A stretch of DNA of 64,000 nt from CAWGHZ01 sp963775315 (GTDB lineage: Bacteria > Pseudomonadota > Alphaproteobacteria > MPNO01 > DASWLB01): the NCBI GenBank assembly GCA_963775315.1, contig CAVZIN010000007.1, positions 744,001-808,000 on the forward strand, given 5' to 3'. Of this stretch, positions 17,187 to 25,353 are shown one piece after another. A program made the position numbers and the translations under genes. Under the pieces are notes generated by a model. It did no database searches, had not been told where the DNA came from, and saw only the letters and a list, made by a program, of their open reading frames with translations. Each line of letters begins with the position of its first letter. Positions within the stretch are counted from its first letter, which is position 1.

Positions 17187-17960
17187 CTATCGCCGCGGGG
17201 TGCGGGACGAGACCCGGTTATGGCCGATCTCGCTCCGCAGCTCGGCGATGGAGTGGTCGAGCTCCGTGGCGATGTGAAGGTCGAAGGTTGAGGGGCGTGC
17301 CGGCGCCAGCGCGGCGCGGCGCAGCGTCTCGAACTTGCGCACCGTCGCCGCGGCGTCGCCCGGAACGGGGCTGAAGTCGAACTGCACGTGACCGGCGATG
17401 GCGTAGCGGTTGCCGAGCGGGCCGATCACGAACCAGTACTCCGGCACGGCGGTGTAGGGCCGGCCGGTGTAGTAGTGCGCCAGCTCGTGCGCGCGTACCT
17501 CGCTGTCGGTGCGGCGCAGCTCGACGATCAGGTACTGTTCGCGCGGGGTCAGGCCCTGCGCATTCACCCGCGCGCCGCGCTGCTTCGCGATGCGTTCCTC
17601 GTCGATGATGCGGGCGACCTCGGCCTGGCGCTGGTGGGCGAGCTCGGCGAGGCTCATCTCCTCCGGCTCGAACGTGCGCGATTGCGACGGTCCCATGCGC
17701 ACCGGCGGCGCGCTTCGCGGGCCGGGCGTCGGCACCGATTCGTAGGATTCGGTTTCGGGCGGCGGCCGCAGGTCGGGGACGATCCGCCCGTTGGCATCCC
17801 GATGCACGCGCTCGACGGTGTAAGGCAGCGCCTGCGGCGCGGTCGCGCCCGACTGCGCGTGGGCGCGGGGAAGCGGCGCGACGCAAAGCGCCAGCCCAAG
17901 CGCGACAAGCGCGGGCCAGGCCGGGCGGAACGATCTATGGGTCGAAAGCGTGGCGGTCAT
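17187..17960 (-). CDS. SprA-related putative metalloprotease (CJM1_0395 family)
   Basis: A 257-aa exported protein: the signal peptide ends near AHAQ (about residue 36), a Pro-rich linker runs to about residue 95, then a conserved domain. The domain has SEVRAHELAHYYTGRPY (zinc motif HELAH, residues 158-162), IGPLGNRYAIAGHVQFD, PGDAAATVRKFETLRRAALAP and STFDLHIATELDHS. This matches the SprA-related family of putative metalloproteases. The natural substrate is unknown. It is a single gene, next to the IS on its 3' side. Confidence 0.78.
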   Translation of the reverse strand: MTATLSTHRSFRPAWPALVALGLALCVAPLPRAHAQSGATAPQALPYTVERVHRDANGRIVPDLRPPPETESYESVPTPGPRSAPPVRMGPSQSRTFEPEEMSLAELAHQRQAEVARIIDEERIAKQRGARVNAQGLTPREQYLIVELRRTDSEVRAHELAHYYTGRPYTAVPEYWFVIGPLGNRYAIAGHVQFDFSPVPGDAAATVRKFETLRRAALAPARPSTFDLHIATELDHSIAELRSEIGHNRVSSRTPRR

Positions 17961-18085
17961 GGAACACGCAGCCGCTTCTCACACGACGACTTCACGCTAG
18001 CACGGTTTTCAGCGCTTCGCGAGCGGATGAGGCCGCAATGAGTCGCCGATCGTCGCGCCGTTTACCGTCATTCGCCGGCAAGTTA

Positions 18086-18100
18086 CCGCGAAATTCGCGG
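18086..18100. repeat. Perfect 15-bp palindrome CCGCGAA-A-TTCGCGG
   Basis: Two 7-bp arms, CCGCGAA and TTCGCGG, around a single A. It lies in the 177-bp gap after the HpaB-type gene and before the promoter side of the SprA-like gene. The loop is too small for a good terminator, so an operator for the SprA-like gene (start 17960) is as likely. No other feature is seen in this gap. Confidence 0.3.
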
Positions 18101-18137
18101 CGCACGTCGTGACGCCGGGGCCGGGTGGCCGCACGTC

Positions 18138-19595
18138 TCAACGCACCGGCGCGTCGGGTGCGGGGATGGAGTCGGCAAGCCGGTCGACCACCGCATGGTA
18201 GGCGTCCCACGGCGCCTCGCGCGCGTTCTGGCTGCGCACGATGGTCGAGGTGCCGGCGTAGAACCTCTCGTAGAGCTGGTGGCGGCCGGCGAATTCCGAG
18301 CCGGTAAGGTCCCAGGCGAGCTTCAGGATTTTCCAGCGCCTGACCGGGTCCATGTAGGGCGTGCCGTAATCCGCCTCGAACTGGCGCCGCAGCCCCTCGT
18401 CGGCCAGCGCCGAAGCGTCGCCCGGCATGGTCAGCGGGTTCGCGCCCATCAGCCCGCGAAGCTGGTCGATCATCTCGCTGTGGTGCTCCTGGCACCAGTT
18501 GAGCGTGGCGTACATCATCCGCCGGTTGAACGTGACGTAGCCATTGCCGGGCCAGTCCTCCATCGCCTCGATCTGGCCGGCGACCATGCCGGCGATCGCG
18601 CCCTCCATCGCCGACAGCCGGCCGAGCTGCTCGCGCACCGCGCCGATCGAGGCGATGACCGACCCCTCGGCGATGCGGCTCGCCAGCCCGACGATCAGCG
18701 ACATCTTGGACCAGAAGCGCACGTTGGACTGGTGGTTGGAGAAGCAGTTCGCCGGCGTCTGGATGTAGCAGTTGCGCGACAGCTCGGCGTCGTTGTGGAC
18801 GAAGACGCGCTCCCACGGGATCTTCACCTCGCGGCAGACCACCACGCAGTCGGATTCGTCGAACCGGCGGGTGAGCGGATAGTCGAGCGCATGGTCGGCG
18901 CCCAGCGCGTAGGGCTTGCGCGACCACAGGGTCAGTCCCTCGGCAGCGCACGGCAGCAGCGCGGTGATCGCGTACTCCCTGAACTCGGGGGCGAGGGGGG
19001 TGAGGTTGCCGATCAGGATCTCGTTGGCGTAGACGGCGCCGGTCGCGAGCATCTTCATCCCGCTGACGACGACGCCGTCGTCGGTCTCGCGCACGACGCG
19101 GAGGCCCGGATTGGCGCGCCGCTCCTCGGAATGGATGTCGGGGTTGCGCGTGCCGGGTGGCGGCACCACGGCGAAGGCGGCGTAGCTGTCCTCGCGGCGC
19201 ATGCGCTCGTACTGGCCGAGCAGATTGTCCGCGAAGCGTCCGAGCACTTCGGGCTTCATCGCGAGACCGGTGATCAAACCGGCGACATGGTCGGGCGAGC
19301 GGCCGAACAGGCCGGCGGTGAAGTCGGCGATCAGCTTGTGCGTGCGCGAGCGCTGGCGCAGCCCGTCGCGGTCGCGCGGCCGAAGGAAGTAGGCGGAGGA
19401 GCGCTCGCCCGCCTCCTCGAAGGACGCGACCGCCGCGTTCTCCGGCGCGCGCTTCATGTCGTAGATGCCGGCGACGGTTGCCGCCCCGTCGCGGAAGGCG
19501 GGGTGGGACGTGACGTCCGTCACCCGCTCAGCCCCGATCAGCACCGTCCGCCCGTCGCGTAGGGATTCGAGGTGCTCCGCGCCGGTCTTGAGCAT
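18138..19595 (-). CDS. 4-hydroxyphenylacetate 3-monooxygenase-type (HpaB family) flavin enzyme
   Basis: A 485-aa acyl-CoA-dehydrogenase-fold oxygenase related to HpaB and other reduced-flavin phenol monooxygenases. Characteristic stretches are YLRSLRDG-like LESLRDGRTVLIG at the start, HKLIADFTAGLFGRSPDH, VSGMKMLATGAVYANE, RKPYALGADHALDYPLTRRF, VKIPWERVFVHND and RWKILKLAWDLTGSEFAGRHQLYERFYAG. These residues line the flavin and substrate pocket. It is encoded 21 bp after an FMN reductase gene, so the pair probably forms a two-component monooxygenase. The phenolic substrate cannot be told. 4-Hydroxybutyryl-CoA dehydratase is a relative but its Fe-S cysteines are not evident. Confidence 0.85.
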   Translation of the reverse strand: MLKTGAEHLESLRDGRTVLIGAERVTDVTSHPAFRDGAATVAGIYDMKRAPENAAVASFEEAGERSSAYFLRPRDRDGLRQRSRTHKLIADFTAGLFGRSPDHVAGLITGLAMKPEVLGRFADNLLGQYERMRREDSYAAFAVVPPPGTRNPDIHSEERRANPGLRVVRETDDGVVVSGMKMLATGAVYANEILIGNLTPLAPEFREYAITALLPCAAEGLTLWSRKPYALGADHALDYPLTRRFDESDCVVVCREVKIPWERVFVHNDAELSRNCYIQTPANCFSNHQSNVRFWSKMSLIVGLASRIAEGSVIASIGAVREQLGRLSAMEGAIAGMVAGQIEAMEDWPGNGYVTFNRRMMYATLNWCQEHHSEMIDQLRGLMGANPLTMPGDASALADEGLRRQFEADYGTPYMDPVRRWKILKLAWDLTGSEFAGRHQLYERFYAGTSTIVRSQNAREAPWDAYHAVVDRLADSIPAPDAPVR

Positions 19596-19616
19596 CCCGG
19601 TTCCGCCCTTGCCGCG

Positions 19617-20207
19617 CTAGGCCTTGCCGGCGGCGAGCGCCGCGCGGCCCGCCTTCACGACGCGCGTCCAGTCGGCGAGGTTGGCGAGGTGCTGCTTCAC
19701 CAGCCCGCGCGTCGTCTCGTCCGCAAGCTTGCCCTGCTGGTCGAACTTCTGGTTCGCCTGGACCAGGATGACCTCGGGCTTGTTGATCGGGAACATGTCG
19801 TTGAACACCATCACCTGGCGCAGGTGATACTGCGCCCGCGCGCCGCCGAGGATCGAGGGCGAGGCGCTCATGATGCCGCACGGCTTGCCGATCAGCGGCG
19901 GCTCGGGCGGGCGCGAGGCCCAGTCGATGGCGTTCTTGAGCACGCCGGGGATCGAGTAGTTGTACTCGGGCGTGACGAACAGCAGCGCGTCGGCCGCCGC
20001 GATCGCGGCGCGGAACTTCGCCGTGGGCTCGGGGTAGCCACCGCCCAGTCGCACGTCGTCGTTGTACTCGGGGATGCCGGCGATGTCGTAGATGTCGAGC
20101 GTCGTGTCCGGCGGCAGAAGCTCGGTGCAGGCGTGCAGGAGGGCGCGGTTGAAAGAATCCTTGCGCAGGCTTCCGGCGACGCCGAGCAGCTTGATCGGTG
20201 CGGCCAT
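19617..20207 (-). CDS. NAD(P)H-dependent FMN reductase
   Basis: A 196-aa flavodoxin-fold reductase. The FMN phosphate loop is GVAGSLRKDSFNRALL near the N-terminus. The isoalloxazine contact is TPEYNYSIPGVLKNAIDWASRP, as in SsuE/ChrR/AzoR-type NADPH-dependent FMN reductases. ATG 20207 has a strong GAGGAG ribosome site; an ATG at 20240 has none. It is the first gene of a two-gene unit with the HpaB-type oxygenase. It likely supplies reduced flavin, in place of the unrelated HpaC-type reductase normally found. Confidence 0.9.
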   Translation of the reverse strand: MAAPIKLLGVAGSLRKDSFNRALLHACTELLPPDTTLDIYDIAGIPEYNDDVRLGGGYPEPTAKFRAAIAAADALLFVTPEYNYSIPGVLKNAIDWASRPPEPPLIGKPCGIMSASPSILGGARAQYHLRQVMVFNDMFPINKPEVILVQANQKFDQQGKLADETTRGLVKQHLANLADWTRVVKAGRAALAAGKA

Positions 20208-20310
20208 GTCGTTTCTCTCCTCGGGCCAAGTTGGCGTCACTGTCTATCGGAAAACCGCGGGCGGCGCAAAACGGTATAGTCTCGGGCCGGGACCGTCAGG
20301 GGAGGACGCC

Positions 20311-21159
20311 ATGGCCGGAGATCTCGAGGCGCTGAAAGCCTGTATCGGGCGAAAGGAGGCCGCGACCGACGTCGTCACCGCGTCGCAGGTCGGCAAGCTC
20401 GCCGTCACGCTCGACGTCGACCACCCGGCGCCGAACGAGGGCGACGCCGTGCCGTTCGGCTGGCACGGCGGGTTCTGCCCCGGCCTCTACCGCAAGGCGC
20501 AGATGCGGGCGGACGGCCAGGCGGCCGGGGTGGGGGTGGCGCCGGCGGTGCCGCTGCCGCGCCGACGGCTGATCGAGACGGTGTCGCGTTTCCACGACCC
20601 GCTCCGCATCGGCGACGCCATCACCAAGACCACCGAGGTCGCCGCCGTCGACATCGCCGATTTCGGCACCGGCCCCACGGTCAAGGTGACGATGCGCGAA
20701 AGCTACGCCACCACCCGCGGCCTCGCCGCGGTGGACGAGCGCAGCGTCCTCTATTTCGGCTTGAACGGGCCCGGCCGGCTCGATCCGCCGCCCTCCCCGC
20801 CGGCCGACCCGGCCTGGACGCAGACGTTCGAACCCGACCCGGTGACGATCTGGCGGCTCTGCGCCCAGCGCTTCAACAGCCACCGCATCCATTTCGACCG
20901 CGATTACACGACCAAGGTCGAGGGCTATGCGGGGGTGGTGGTGCCGGTGACGCTGATCTCGCAGATCATGATGGAGATGTGCCGCCAGCGCCATGAACGG
21001 CCGCTCCGCAGCTTCACCTACCGCTCGATCGAGATCGTCGTCGACACCGGCCCGTTCACCATCCTCGGCGGGCCCGACGCGAGCGGCGGCGTGGCGCGCC
21101 TCTGGTGCACGAACGCCGAGGGGCGGAACGCCCTCGTGGCGGAAGCTGCGTTTTCGTAA
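20311..21159 (+). CDS. FAS1-like/HTD2-type hotdog acyl dehydratase (MaoC-related)
   Basis: A 282-aa double-hotdog protein of the MaoC-like N-terminal/HTD2 class, which includes mesaconyl-C4-CoA hydratase. It shows WHGGFCPGL, the PLPRRRLIETVSRFHDPLRIGD motif typical of these hydratases, and a C-terminal hotdog FNSHRIHFDRDY with RSFTYRSIEIVVDTGPF. The catalytic His/Asp pair is usually in the HRIHFDRDY element. The true start is ATG 20311 after GGGGAGG; earlier codons run under the divergent FMN reductase. It is divergent from the reductase-oxygenase pair, so it may take part in the same catabolic route, acting on CoA esters. Confidence 0.82.
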   Translation: MAGDLEALKACIGRKEAATDVVTASQVGKLAVTLDVDHPAPNEGDAVPFGWHGGFCPGLYRKAQMRADGQAAGVGVAPAVPLPRRRLIETVSRFHDPLRIGDAITKTTEVAAVDIADFGTGPTVKVTMRESYATTRGLAAVDERSVLYFGLNGPGRLDPPPSPPADPAWTQTFEPDPVTIWRLCAQRFNSHRIHFDRDYTTKVEGYAGVVVPVTLISQIMMEMCRQRHERPLRSFTYRSIEIVVDTGPFTILGGPDASGGVARLWCTNAEGRNALVAEAAFS

Positions 21160-21229
21160 GGGGTTATTCACCCTTCCTTCATGTTCCGGCGCAAGCTTCG
21201 GGGGGTCAACCCTCGTTACGGGGCCGGCC

Positions 21230-21778
21230 ATGAAGCGGGTCATGAAGCTTTCGGCGCTGCTCCTCCTGCTGTTCGCCGGCGGCGGATTCGGGCTGTGGCA
21301 GTACATGCAGGCCGGCGACCAGGGCCAGGCGGCCGAGGCCGCCGCCGCCGCCGTCGTCACGGCCGCCAACGCGGCCGCACAGTGGACGAAGGACCGTTCG
21401 ACCCACGAGGTCTCCGTTGTCAACATGATGGGCACCGGGCGCGGCGGCGGGATCGACGGCCCGTTCGTCGTCGAGGTGCGGCTTTCGGTAAAGGGCGGGG
21501 CGAACCTCTCCGCGCTCTGCGCCGCGCTGCCCCGGGTGCACGACGCGATCAACGTGGTGCTCGCCGACCGGGTGAACGACGTCTTACGCGCGCGCGCCCC
21601 GCTCGCCGCCGACAGTTTCGCCGCCTATGCCGAGACCCTGCGCGCCCGCCTCAACCGCGCCATAGCGCCCGACGCCGTGTCGGAGGCCCAGGTGATCGTC
21701 CACAGCGCGCGCAACATGCAGGAGCGCGGCTGCAACGACCGGAAGCCCGCCAAAAAGACCGAGGCCGCCCGGAACTGA
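21230..21778 (+). CDS. FliL-like membrane-anchored protein of unknown function
   Basis: A 182-aa protein not firmly recognised. An N-terminal helix (LSALLLLLFAGGGFGLW) is followed by an Ala-rich segment. A periplasmic-looking domain then has FVVEVRLSVKGGANLSALCAALPRVHDAINVVLADR and a C-terminal SEAQVIVHSARNMQERG. The arrangement (anchor, beta strands, then a long helix with an LPRVRD-like phrase) resembles FliL. It sits beside flagellar genes but converges on flgH, so a motility role is a guess. ATG 21230 or ATG 21242 could be the start. Confidence 0.55.
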   Translation: MKRVMKLSALLLLLFAGGGFGLWQYMQAGDQGQAAEAAAAAVVTAANAAAQWTKDRSTHEVSVVNMMGTGRGGGIDGPFVVEVRLSVKGGANLSALCAALPRVHDAINVVLADRVNDVLRARAPLAADSFAAYAETLRARLNRAIAPDAVSEAQVIVHSARNMQERGCNDRKPAKKTEAARN

Positions 21779-21802
21779 CCGGGGCGACCCCGTCACATTG
21801 GC

Positions 21803-22576
21803 TCAGAACGGGAACAGGATGTCGAACACCTGGTCGCCGTAGCGCGGTTGCTGCACGTCGGTGATCTGGCCGCGCCCGCCATACGCGATTCGCGCCTCGG
21901 CGATCTTGTCGTAGGAGATGTCGTTGGTGGACGAGATGTCCTCCGGCCGGATCACGCCGGCGATCTGCAGATCGCGCATCTCGTAGTTCACCCGCACCTC
22001 CTGGTTGCCGCGGATCACCATGTTGCCGTTGGGCAGGATCTGGGTGACCACCGCGGCGAGCTTCAGGTTGATGCTTTCGCTGCGATCCACCGAGCCCTTT
22101 CCGTCGTTGCTAGTGGTCGAGCCGATATCGATCAGGCTCGACGGATTGACCGACTGCGGCAGGATCTGGGCGAGCTTGGTCTCGTAGCCGAGCAGCGACG
22201 GCGCCTGCGCGGTATCTGAGTTGTTGCGGCTGCGCGTCAACTCGTTCGACAGCTTGGCGTTGTCCGCGATGGTGACGTTGACGGTCACCAAATCGCCGAC
22301 GCGGGCCGCTCTCTGGTCGCGGAAGAAAGCGCGGCTTCCGGTGCGCCACAGAGAGTTGGGCGCGCGCTCCTCGCTCACCGGCTGGGGCATCGGCAGCGAG
22401 ACCGGCCGGTAGCCGGGCTGCGCCGCCGGGTTCTCAATTCGGCTCAGCCGCGGCGCCTGGCCCACCTCGCCGAGGCGGGTGATGGCGCTGCAGCCGCCGC
22501 ACATCGCGGTGGTGGCGAGCAGCAGCCCGGCGAAGGCGAGGCGGCGTGGACTGGGCAGCGGGAACGCGGACATCAT
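21803..22576 (-). CDS. flgH: Flagellar L-ring lipoprotein FlgH
   Basis: A 257-aa outer-membrane L-ring subunit that forms the bushing for the flagellar rod. The lipoprotein signal ends near CGGCSA (Cys29 or Cys26). The FlgH core follows: NSLWRTGSRAFFRDQRAARVGDLVTVNVTIADNA, the Ser-rich middle, then VVTQILPNGNMVIRGNQEV, NYEMRDLQIAGVIRPEDISSTN and IAEARIAYGGRGQITDVQQPRYG. It is the last gene of the flgF-flgG-flgA-flgH unit and starts 17 bp after flgA. Confidence 0.95.
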   Translation of the reverse strand: MMSAFPLPSPRRLAFAGLLLATTAMCGGCSAITRLGEVGQAPRLSRIENPAAQPGYRPVSLPMPQPVSEERAPNSLWRTGSRAFFRDQRAARVGDLVTVNVTIADNAKLSNELTRSRNNSDTAQAPSLLGYETKLAQILPQSVNPSSLIDIGSTTSNDGKGSVDRSESINLKLAAVVTQILPNGNMVIRGNQEVRVNYEMRDLQIAGVIRPEDISSTNDISYDKIAEARIAYGGRGQITDVQQPRYGDQVFDILFPF

Positions 22577-22593
22577 GCGTACTCTCCGAAAGA

Positions 22594-23529
22594 CTAGCGG
22601 AGCGCGAGGCTCGGCAGGTTGACGACGACCCGGCCGGGGCCGGAAACGACGCCCTCGACGGTGACGTGGCTGCGGGTGTTCTGGACGCGGATGGCTTGGC
22701 CATCCGAGCCGTTCTCGAGCGCCTTGCCCTTGACCGTCAGCGACAGGTTGGGCGTGGTCAGCGTCAGGATCACGAGCGTGCCCTTGGCGACGACGATCGG
22801 CGCGACGAAGTCGCTGCGCCGCAGGGCCACGCCGGCGCGAACCGCGCTCCGAGGCGTCTTGCCGAGCACGGTGTCGGCATCGACCACGACCGAGGGATCG
22901 ATGCGGTCGGCGCGCATCGCGACGAAGGTGAGGTCGTCGTGTCCGATCACCTGGCCATGGCTCATGTTGCGCGTGAGAACCGGCGCCTGAATCACGCGGT
23001 AGACGTTGCCGCGCAGCTCGACAGGCTGCGGCGCGCCGCCGGTGGCGAGGTTGACGGTCGCGGTGACCGTCCCGTCCTGCCGGTTGTAGCGTACGGCGCC
23101 CAGCGTGAACGGCGCGCCCGGCCCGGTTGCGGCGGAAAGAACGACGCGCCGGTTGGTGAGCTCGACATGCATGTCGGCGCCGACGCCTTCGGTGCGCAGG
23201 TCGCCGAGCACGGCCTTCTCGACGTCGTCGGCGGTCACGGTGCGCGACGCGCGGGTGACGGTGGCGCGGTCGAAGCGGCTTATCGGCGACCAGTCGATGC
23301 CGGCGTCGCGTGCGATGGCGACCAGCGTCTCTGCCTCGAAGGTCATCGATCGGCCAGGTTGGGGCGCGGGCGCGACGGTGCGGTCGGCGATCGCGGAGGG
23401 CGCGCCGGCGAACAGATCGCCGAGCCGCACGGCGGCGCCATCGACGGTCGCCTGTGCGCGCAGCGTCTCGGCGGCTGCCGGAAGGGCGAGCGCGATAAGA
23501 AGGGGGAGGAGCGTGGCGAGGCGTTTCAT
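22594..23529 (-). CDS. flgA: Flagellar basal-body P-ring chaperone FlgA
   Basis: A 311-aa periplasmic chaperone for P-ring assembly by FlgI. The signal peptide is KRLATLLPLLIALALPAAA. A SAF-type domain follows with LGDLFAGAP, RNMSHGQVIGHDDLTFV, VLGKTPRSAVRAG and VALRRSDFVAPIVVAKG, then the C-terminal ALENGSDGQAIRVQN and RVVVNLPS. Start ATG 23529 was chosen because it begins the signal peptide; the frame stays open far upstream as a shadow of flgG and flgF. No flgI is present in the window. Confidence 0.93.
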   Translation of the reverse strand: MKRLATLLPLLIALALPAAAETLRAQATVDGAAVRLGDLFAGAPSAIADRTVAPAPQPGRSMTFEAETLVAIARDAGIDWSPISRFDRATVTRASRTVTADDVEKAVLGDLRTEGVGADMHVELTNRRVVLSAATGPGAPFTLGAVRYNRQDGTVTATVNLATGGAPQPVELRGNVYRVIQAPVLTRNMSHGQVIGHDDLTFVAMRADRIDPSVVVDADTVLGKTPRSAVRAGVALRRSDFVAPIVVAKGTLVILTLTTPNLSLTVKGKALENGSDGQAIRVQNTRSHVTVEGVVSGPGRVVVNLPSLALR

Positions 23530-23537
23530 CGCGGGCC

Positions 23538-24323
23538 CTAGCGCATGTTGGTGATGGTCTGGAGCATCTGGTCGGAGGTATCGATCACCTTCGAGTTCAT
23601 CTCGTAGGCGCGCTGGGCGGTGATCAGGTTGGTGATCTCCTGCACCACGTTCACGTTCGACGTTTCGAGAAAGCCCTGCAGGACCGTGCCGACGCCTGGC
23701 GAGCCGGCGACGGCCGTGGTCGCGGTGCCGGACGCGGGAGTTTCGAGGTAGAGCGAGTCTCCCTTGGCTTCGAGACCGGCCTCGTTGGGGAATGTGGCGA
23801 GTTCGAGCTGGCCGACGTTCTGCGGCGTGACCTGCCCGTCGAGCTTGGCTTGCACCTCGCCGGACGCGTTGATCGTCACGCTGACCGCGTCGGGCGGGAT
23901 GGTGATGCCGGGATCGACCGTATAGCCCTGGGTGGTGACGAGCTGCCCGGTCGGCGAGAGCTGGAACGACCCGGCGCGGGTATAGGCGGTATCGCCCGAC
24001 GGCAGCTTCACCTTGAAGTAGCCGCGCCCCTGGATGGCGAGGTCGTAGGTGTTGTCGGTGGAGACCAGGTTGCCTTGCTGGCTTATGCGGTACACCGCGC
24101 CGGTCTTGACCCCGAGGCCGAGCTGGATGCCGGACGGGATGATCGTGCCCGTGTCGGACGAGGTGGAGCCGACGCGCTCCTCGTCCTGGTAGAGCAGGTC
24201 CTGGAACTCCGCCCGCTGGCGCTTGTAGCCCGTGGTGTTCAGGTTGGCGATGTTGTTGGAGATGACCTCGACGTTGAGCTGCTGGGCCAGCATGCCCGTG
24301 GCGGCGATGTTGAGAGATCTCAT
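23538..24323 (-). CDS. flgG: Flagellar distal rod protein FlgG
   Basis: A 261-aa axial rod component. It opens with the conserved N-terminal rod motif MRSLNIAATGMLAQQLNVEV and ISNNIANLNTTGYKRQRAEF, and carries the FlgG-specific GIQLGLGVKTGAVYRISQQG and DLAIQGRGYFKVKLPSGD. It ends with the coiled-coil TSNVNVVQEITNLITAQRAYEMN and SKVIDTSDQMLQTITNMR. Length and motifs are canonical. It lies between flgF and flgA. Confidence 0.97.
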   Translation of the reverse strand: MRSLNIAATGMLAQQLNVEVISNNIANLNTTGYKRQRAEFQDLLYQDEERVGSTSSDTGTIIPSGIQLGLGVKTGAVYRISQQGNLVSTDNTYDLAIQGRGYFKVKLPSGDTAYTRAGSFQLSPTGQLVTTQGYTVDPGITIPPDAVSVTINASGEVQAKLDGQVTPQNVGQLELATFPNEAGLEAKGDSLYLETPASGTATTAVAGSPGVGTVLQGFLETSNVNVVQEITNLITAQRAYEMNSKVIDTSDQMLQTITNMR

Positions 24324-24356
24324 AGGAACGGGACCTTTCGGCTACGCGGTCTGTTG

Positions 24357-25085
24357 TTAGGCCGTCGTCGTTGGCGCGGTGAGGACGTTGATCGCCTGGA
24401 GCTGCGACTGGTGCTCCTGATCGATGATCTGCTGCGCTGCCTGGAACTGGCGCAGCGACGCGATCATGTTGGTGATCTCGACAATCGGCTGGGTGTTCGA
24501 TTCCTCGATCATGCCCTGGACGACGCGCGCCGAGCTCGCCGGCAACGGCGGCGCATCGGTGGCGTACAAGCTGTCGCCCTGGGGCTTGAGAAGCTGCGGA
24601 TTGTCGAACGAGACGAGCTTGAGGCGTCCGACCTGCTGCCGGTCGGCCGAGACGGTGCCGTCGCTCGCGATGACGATCTGGCTTGCGTTGGGCGGCAGGG
24701 TGATCGGACGGTCGTTCTCGTCGAGGATGGGGTTGCCCTGGGTGGTGACCAGCATGTTCTGCGCGTTCATGGTCATGTGGCCGTTGCGCGTGTAGCGCAT
24801 GCCGTTCGGCGTATCGACCTCGAGCCAGCCCGTGCCCGAGATGGCGACGTCCAGCGGGTTCGATGTCTTTGAGAAGGCGCCCTCGCGGAAGTCGCGCGAA
24901 ACGCCGATGTCCTGCACGAACGACACGTCGTCCTTGGCGATCGCCTGCTGCAGGTACTCGCTGAACAGCACCTGCTGGTTCTTGAATCCGGGCGTCGTCA
25001 CGTTCGCCAGGTTGTTGGCGATCGTGTCCATCTGGTTCTGCAGGGCCGACTGGTACGAGACCGCGATGTAGAGCGAGTTTTCCAT
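24357..25085 (-). CDS. flgF: Flagellar proximal rod protein FlgF
   Basis: A 242-aa rod protein: MENSLYIAVSYQSALQNQMD and TIANNLANVTTPGFKNQQVL at the N-terminus, PLDVAISGTGWLEVDTPNGM in the middle, and the C-terminal EESNTQPIVEITNMIASLRQ and FQAAQQIIDQEHQSQLQAINVL. It is shorter than FlgG and lacks the FlgG signature. It is the first gene of the minus-strand unit, with a sigma54-like promoter about 40 bp upstream. Confidence 0.95.
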   Translation of the reverse strand: MENSLYIAVSYQSALQNQMDTIANNLANVTTPGFKNQQVLFSEYLQQAIAKDDVSFVQDIGVSRDFREGAFSKTSNPLDVAISGTGWLEVDTPNGMRYTRNGHMTMNAQNMLVTTQGNPILDENDRPITLPPNASQIVIASDGTVSADRQQVGRLKLVSFDNPQLLKPQGDSLYATDAPPLPASSARVVQGMIEESNTQPIVEITNMIASLRQFQAAQQIIDQEHQSQLQAINVLTAPTTTA

Positions 25086-25124
25086 GCGCCTTCCGCAGGG
25101 GGCGTGATCCGTTCGCCCCTCCCT

Positions 25125-25140
25125 TGCACGAACCGTGCCA
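25125..25140 (-). promoter_or_regulatory. Sigma54-like promoter for flgF-flgG-flgA-flgH
   Basis: Minus strand TGGCACGGTTCGTGCA fits the sigma54 pattern TGGCACG-N4-TTGCA with one mismatch (G for the first T of TTGC). The -24 GG and -12 GC are correctly spaced. The implied transcript starts near 25114, about 29 nt before the flgF ATG. Rod and ring genes are sigma54 targets in several alphaproteobacteria. Part of the motif is a chance-prone inverted repeat (TGCACGAACCGTGCCA), so this is moderate evidence only. Confidence 0.42.
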
Positions 25141-25275
25141 ACTCGGCGGGCGAGGGAATTGAAGGGTTTTCGGCCGGGCGGGCGGGCAGGTTCGCCGGCC
25201 TCGGAAGGCTTTGCCCGGCAGATTTTGCCAGCGGGGGCGAAACGCCGGGGGCCGGGTGCGCCCGGTAGGGTCGGG

Positions 25276-25291
25276 ATAACGTCTTGTTAAC
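25276..25291 (+). promoter_or_regulatory. CtrA-like box upstream of fliL-fliM
   Basis: ATAA-CGTCTTG-TTAAC matches the CtrA consensus TTAA-N7-TTAAC with one mismatch, 62 bp before the fliL start. In Caulobacter the fliLM promoter is directly controlled by CtrA, so position and target agree with known biology. The surrounding 268-bp divergent gap is otherwise without genes. Confidence 0.5.
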
Positions 25292-25353
25292 GTCGTTGGC
25301 CTAGCCTCTCGGCAATCCGCAAGCACAGTCGGACGAGGGGCGCGAGAGGCACC

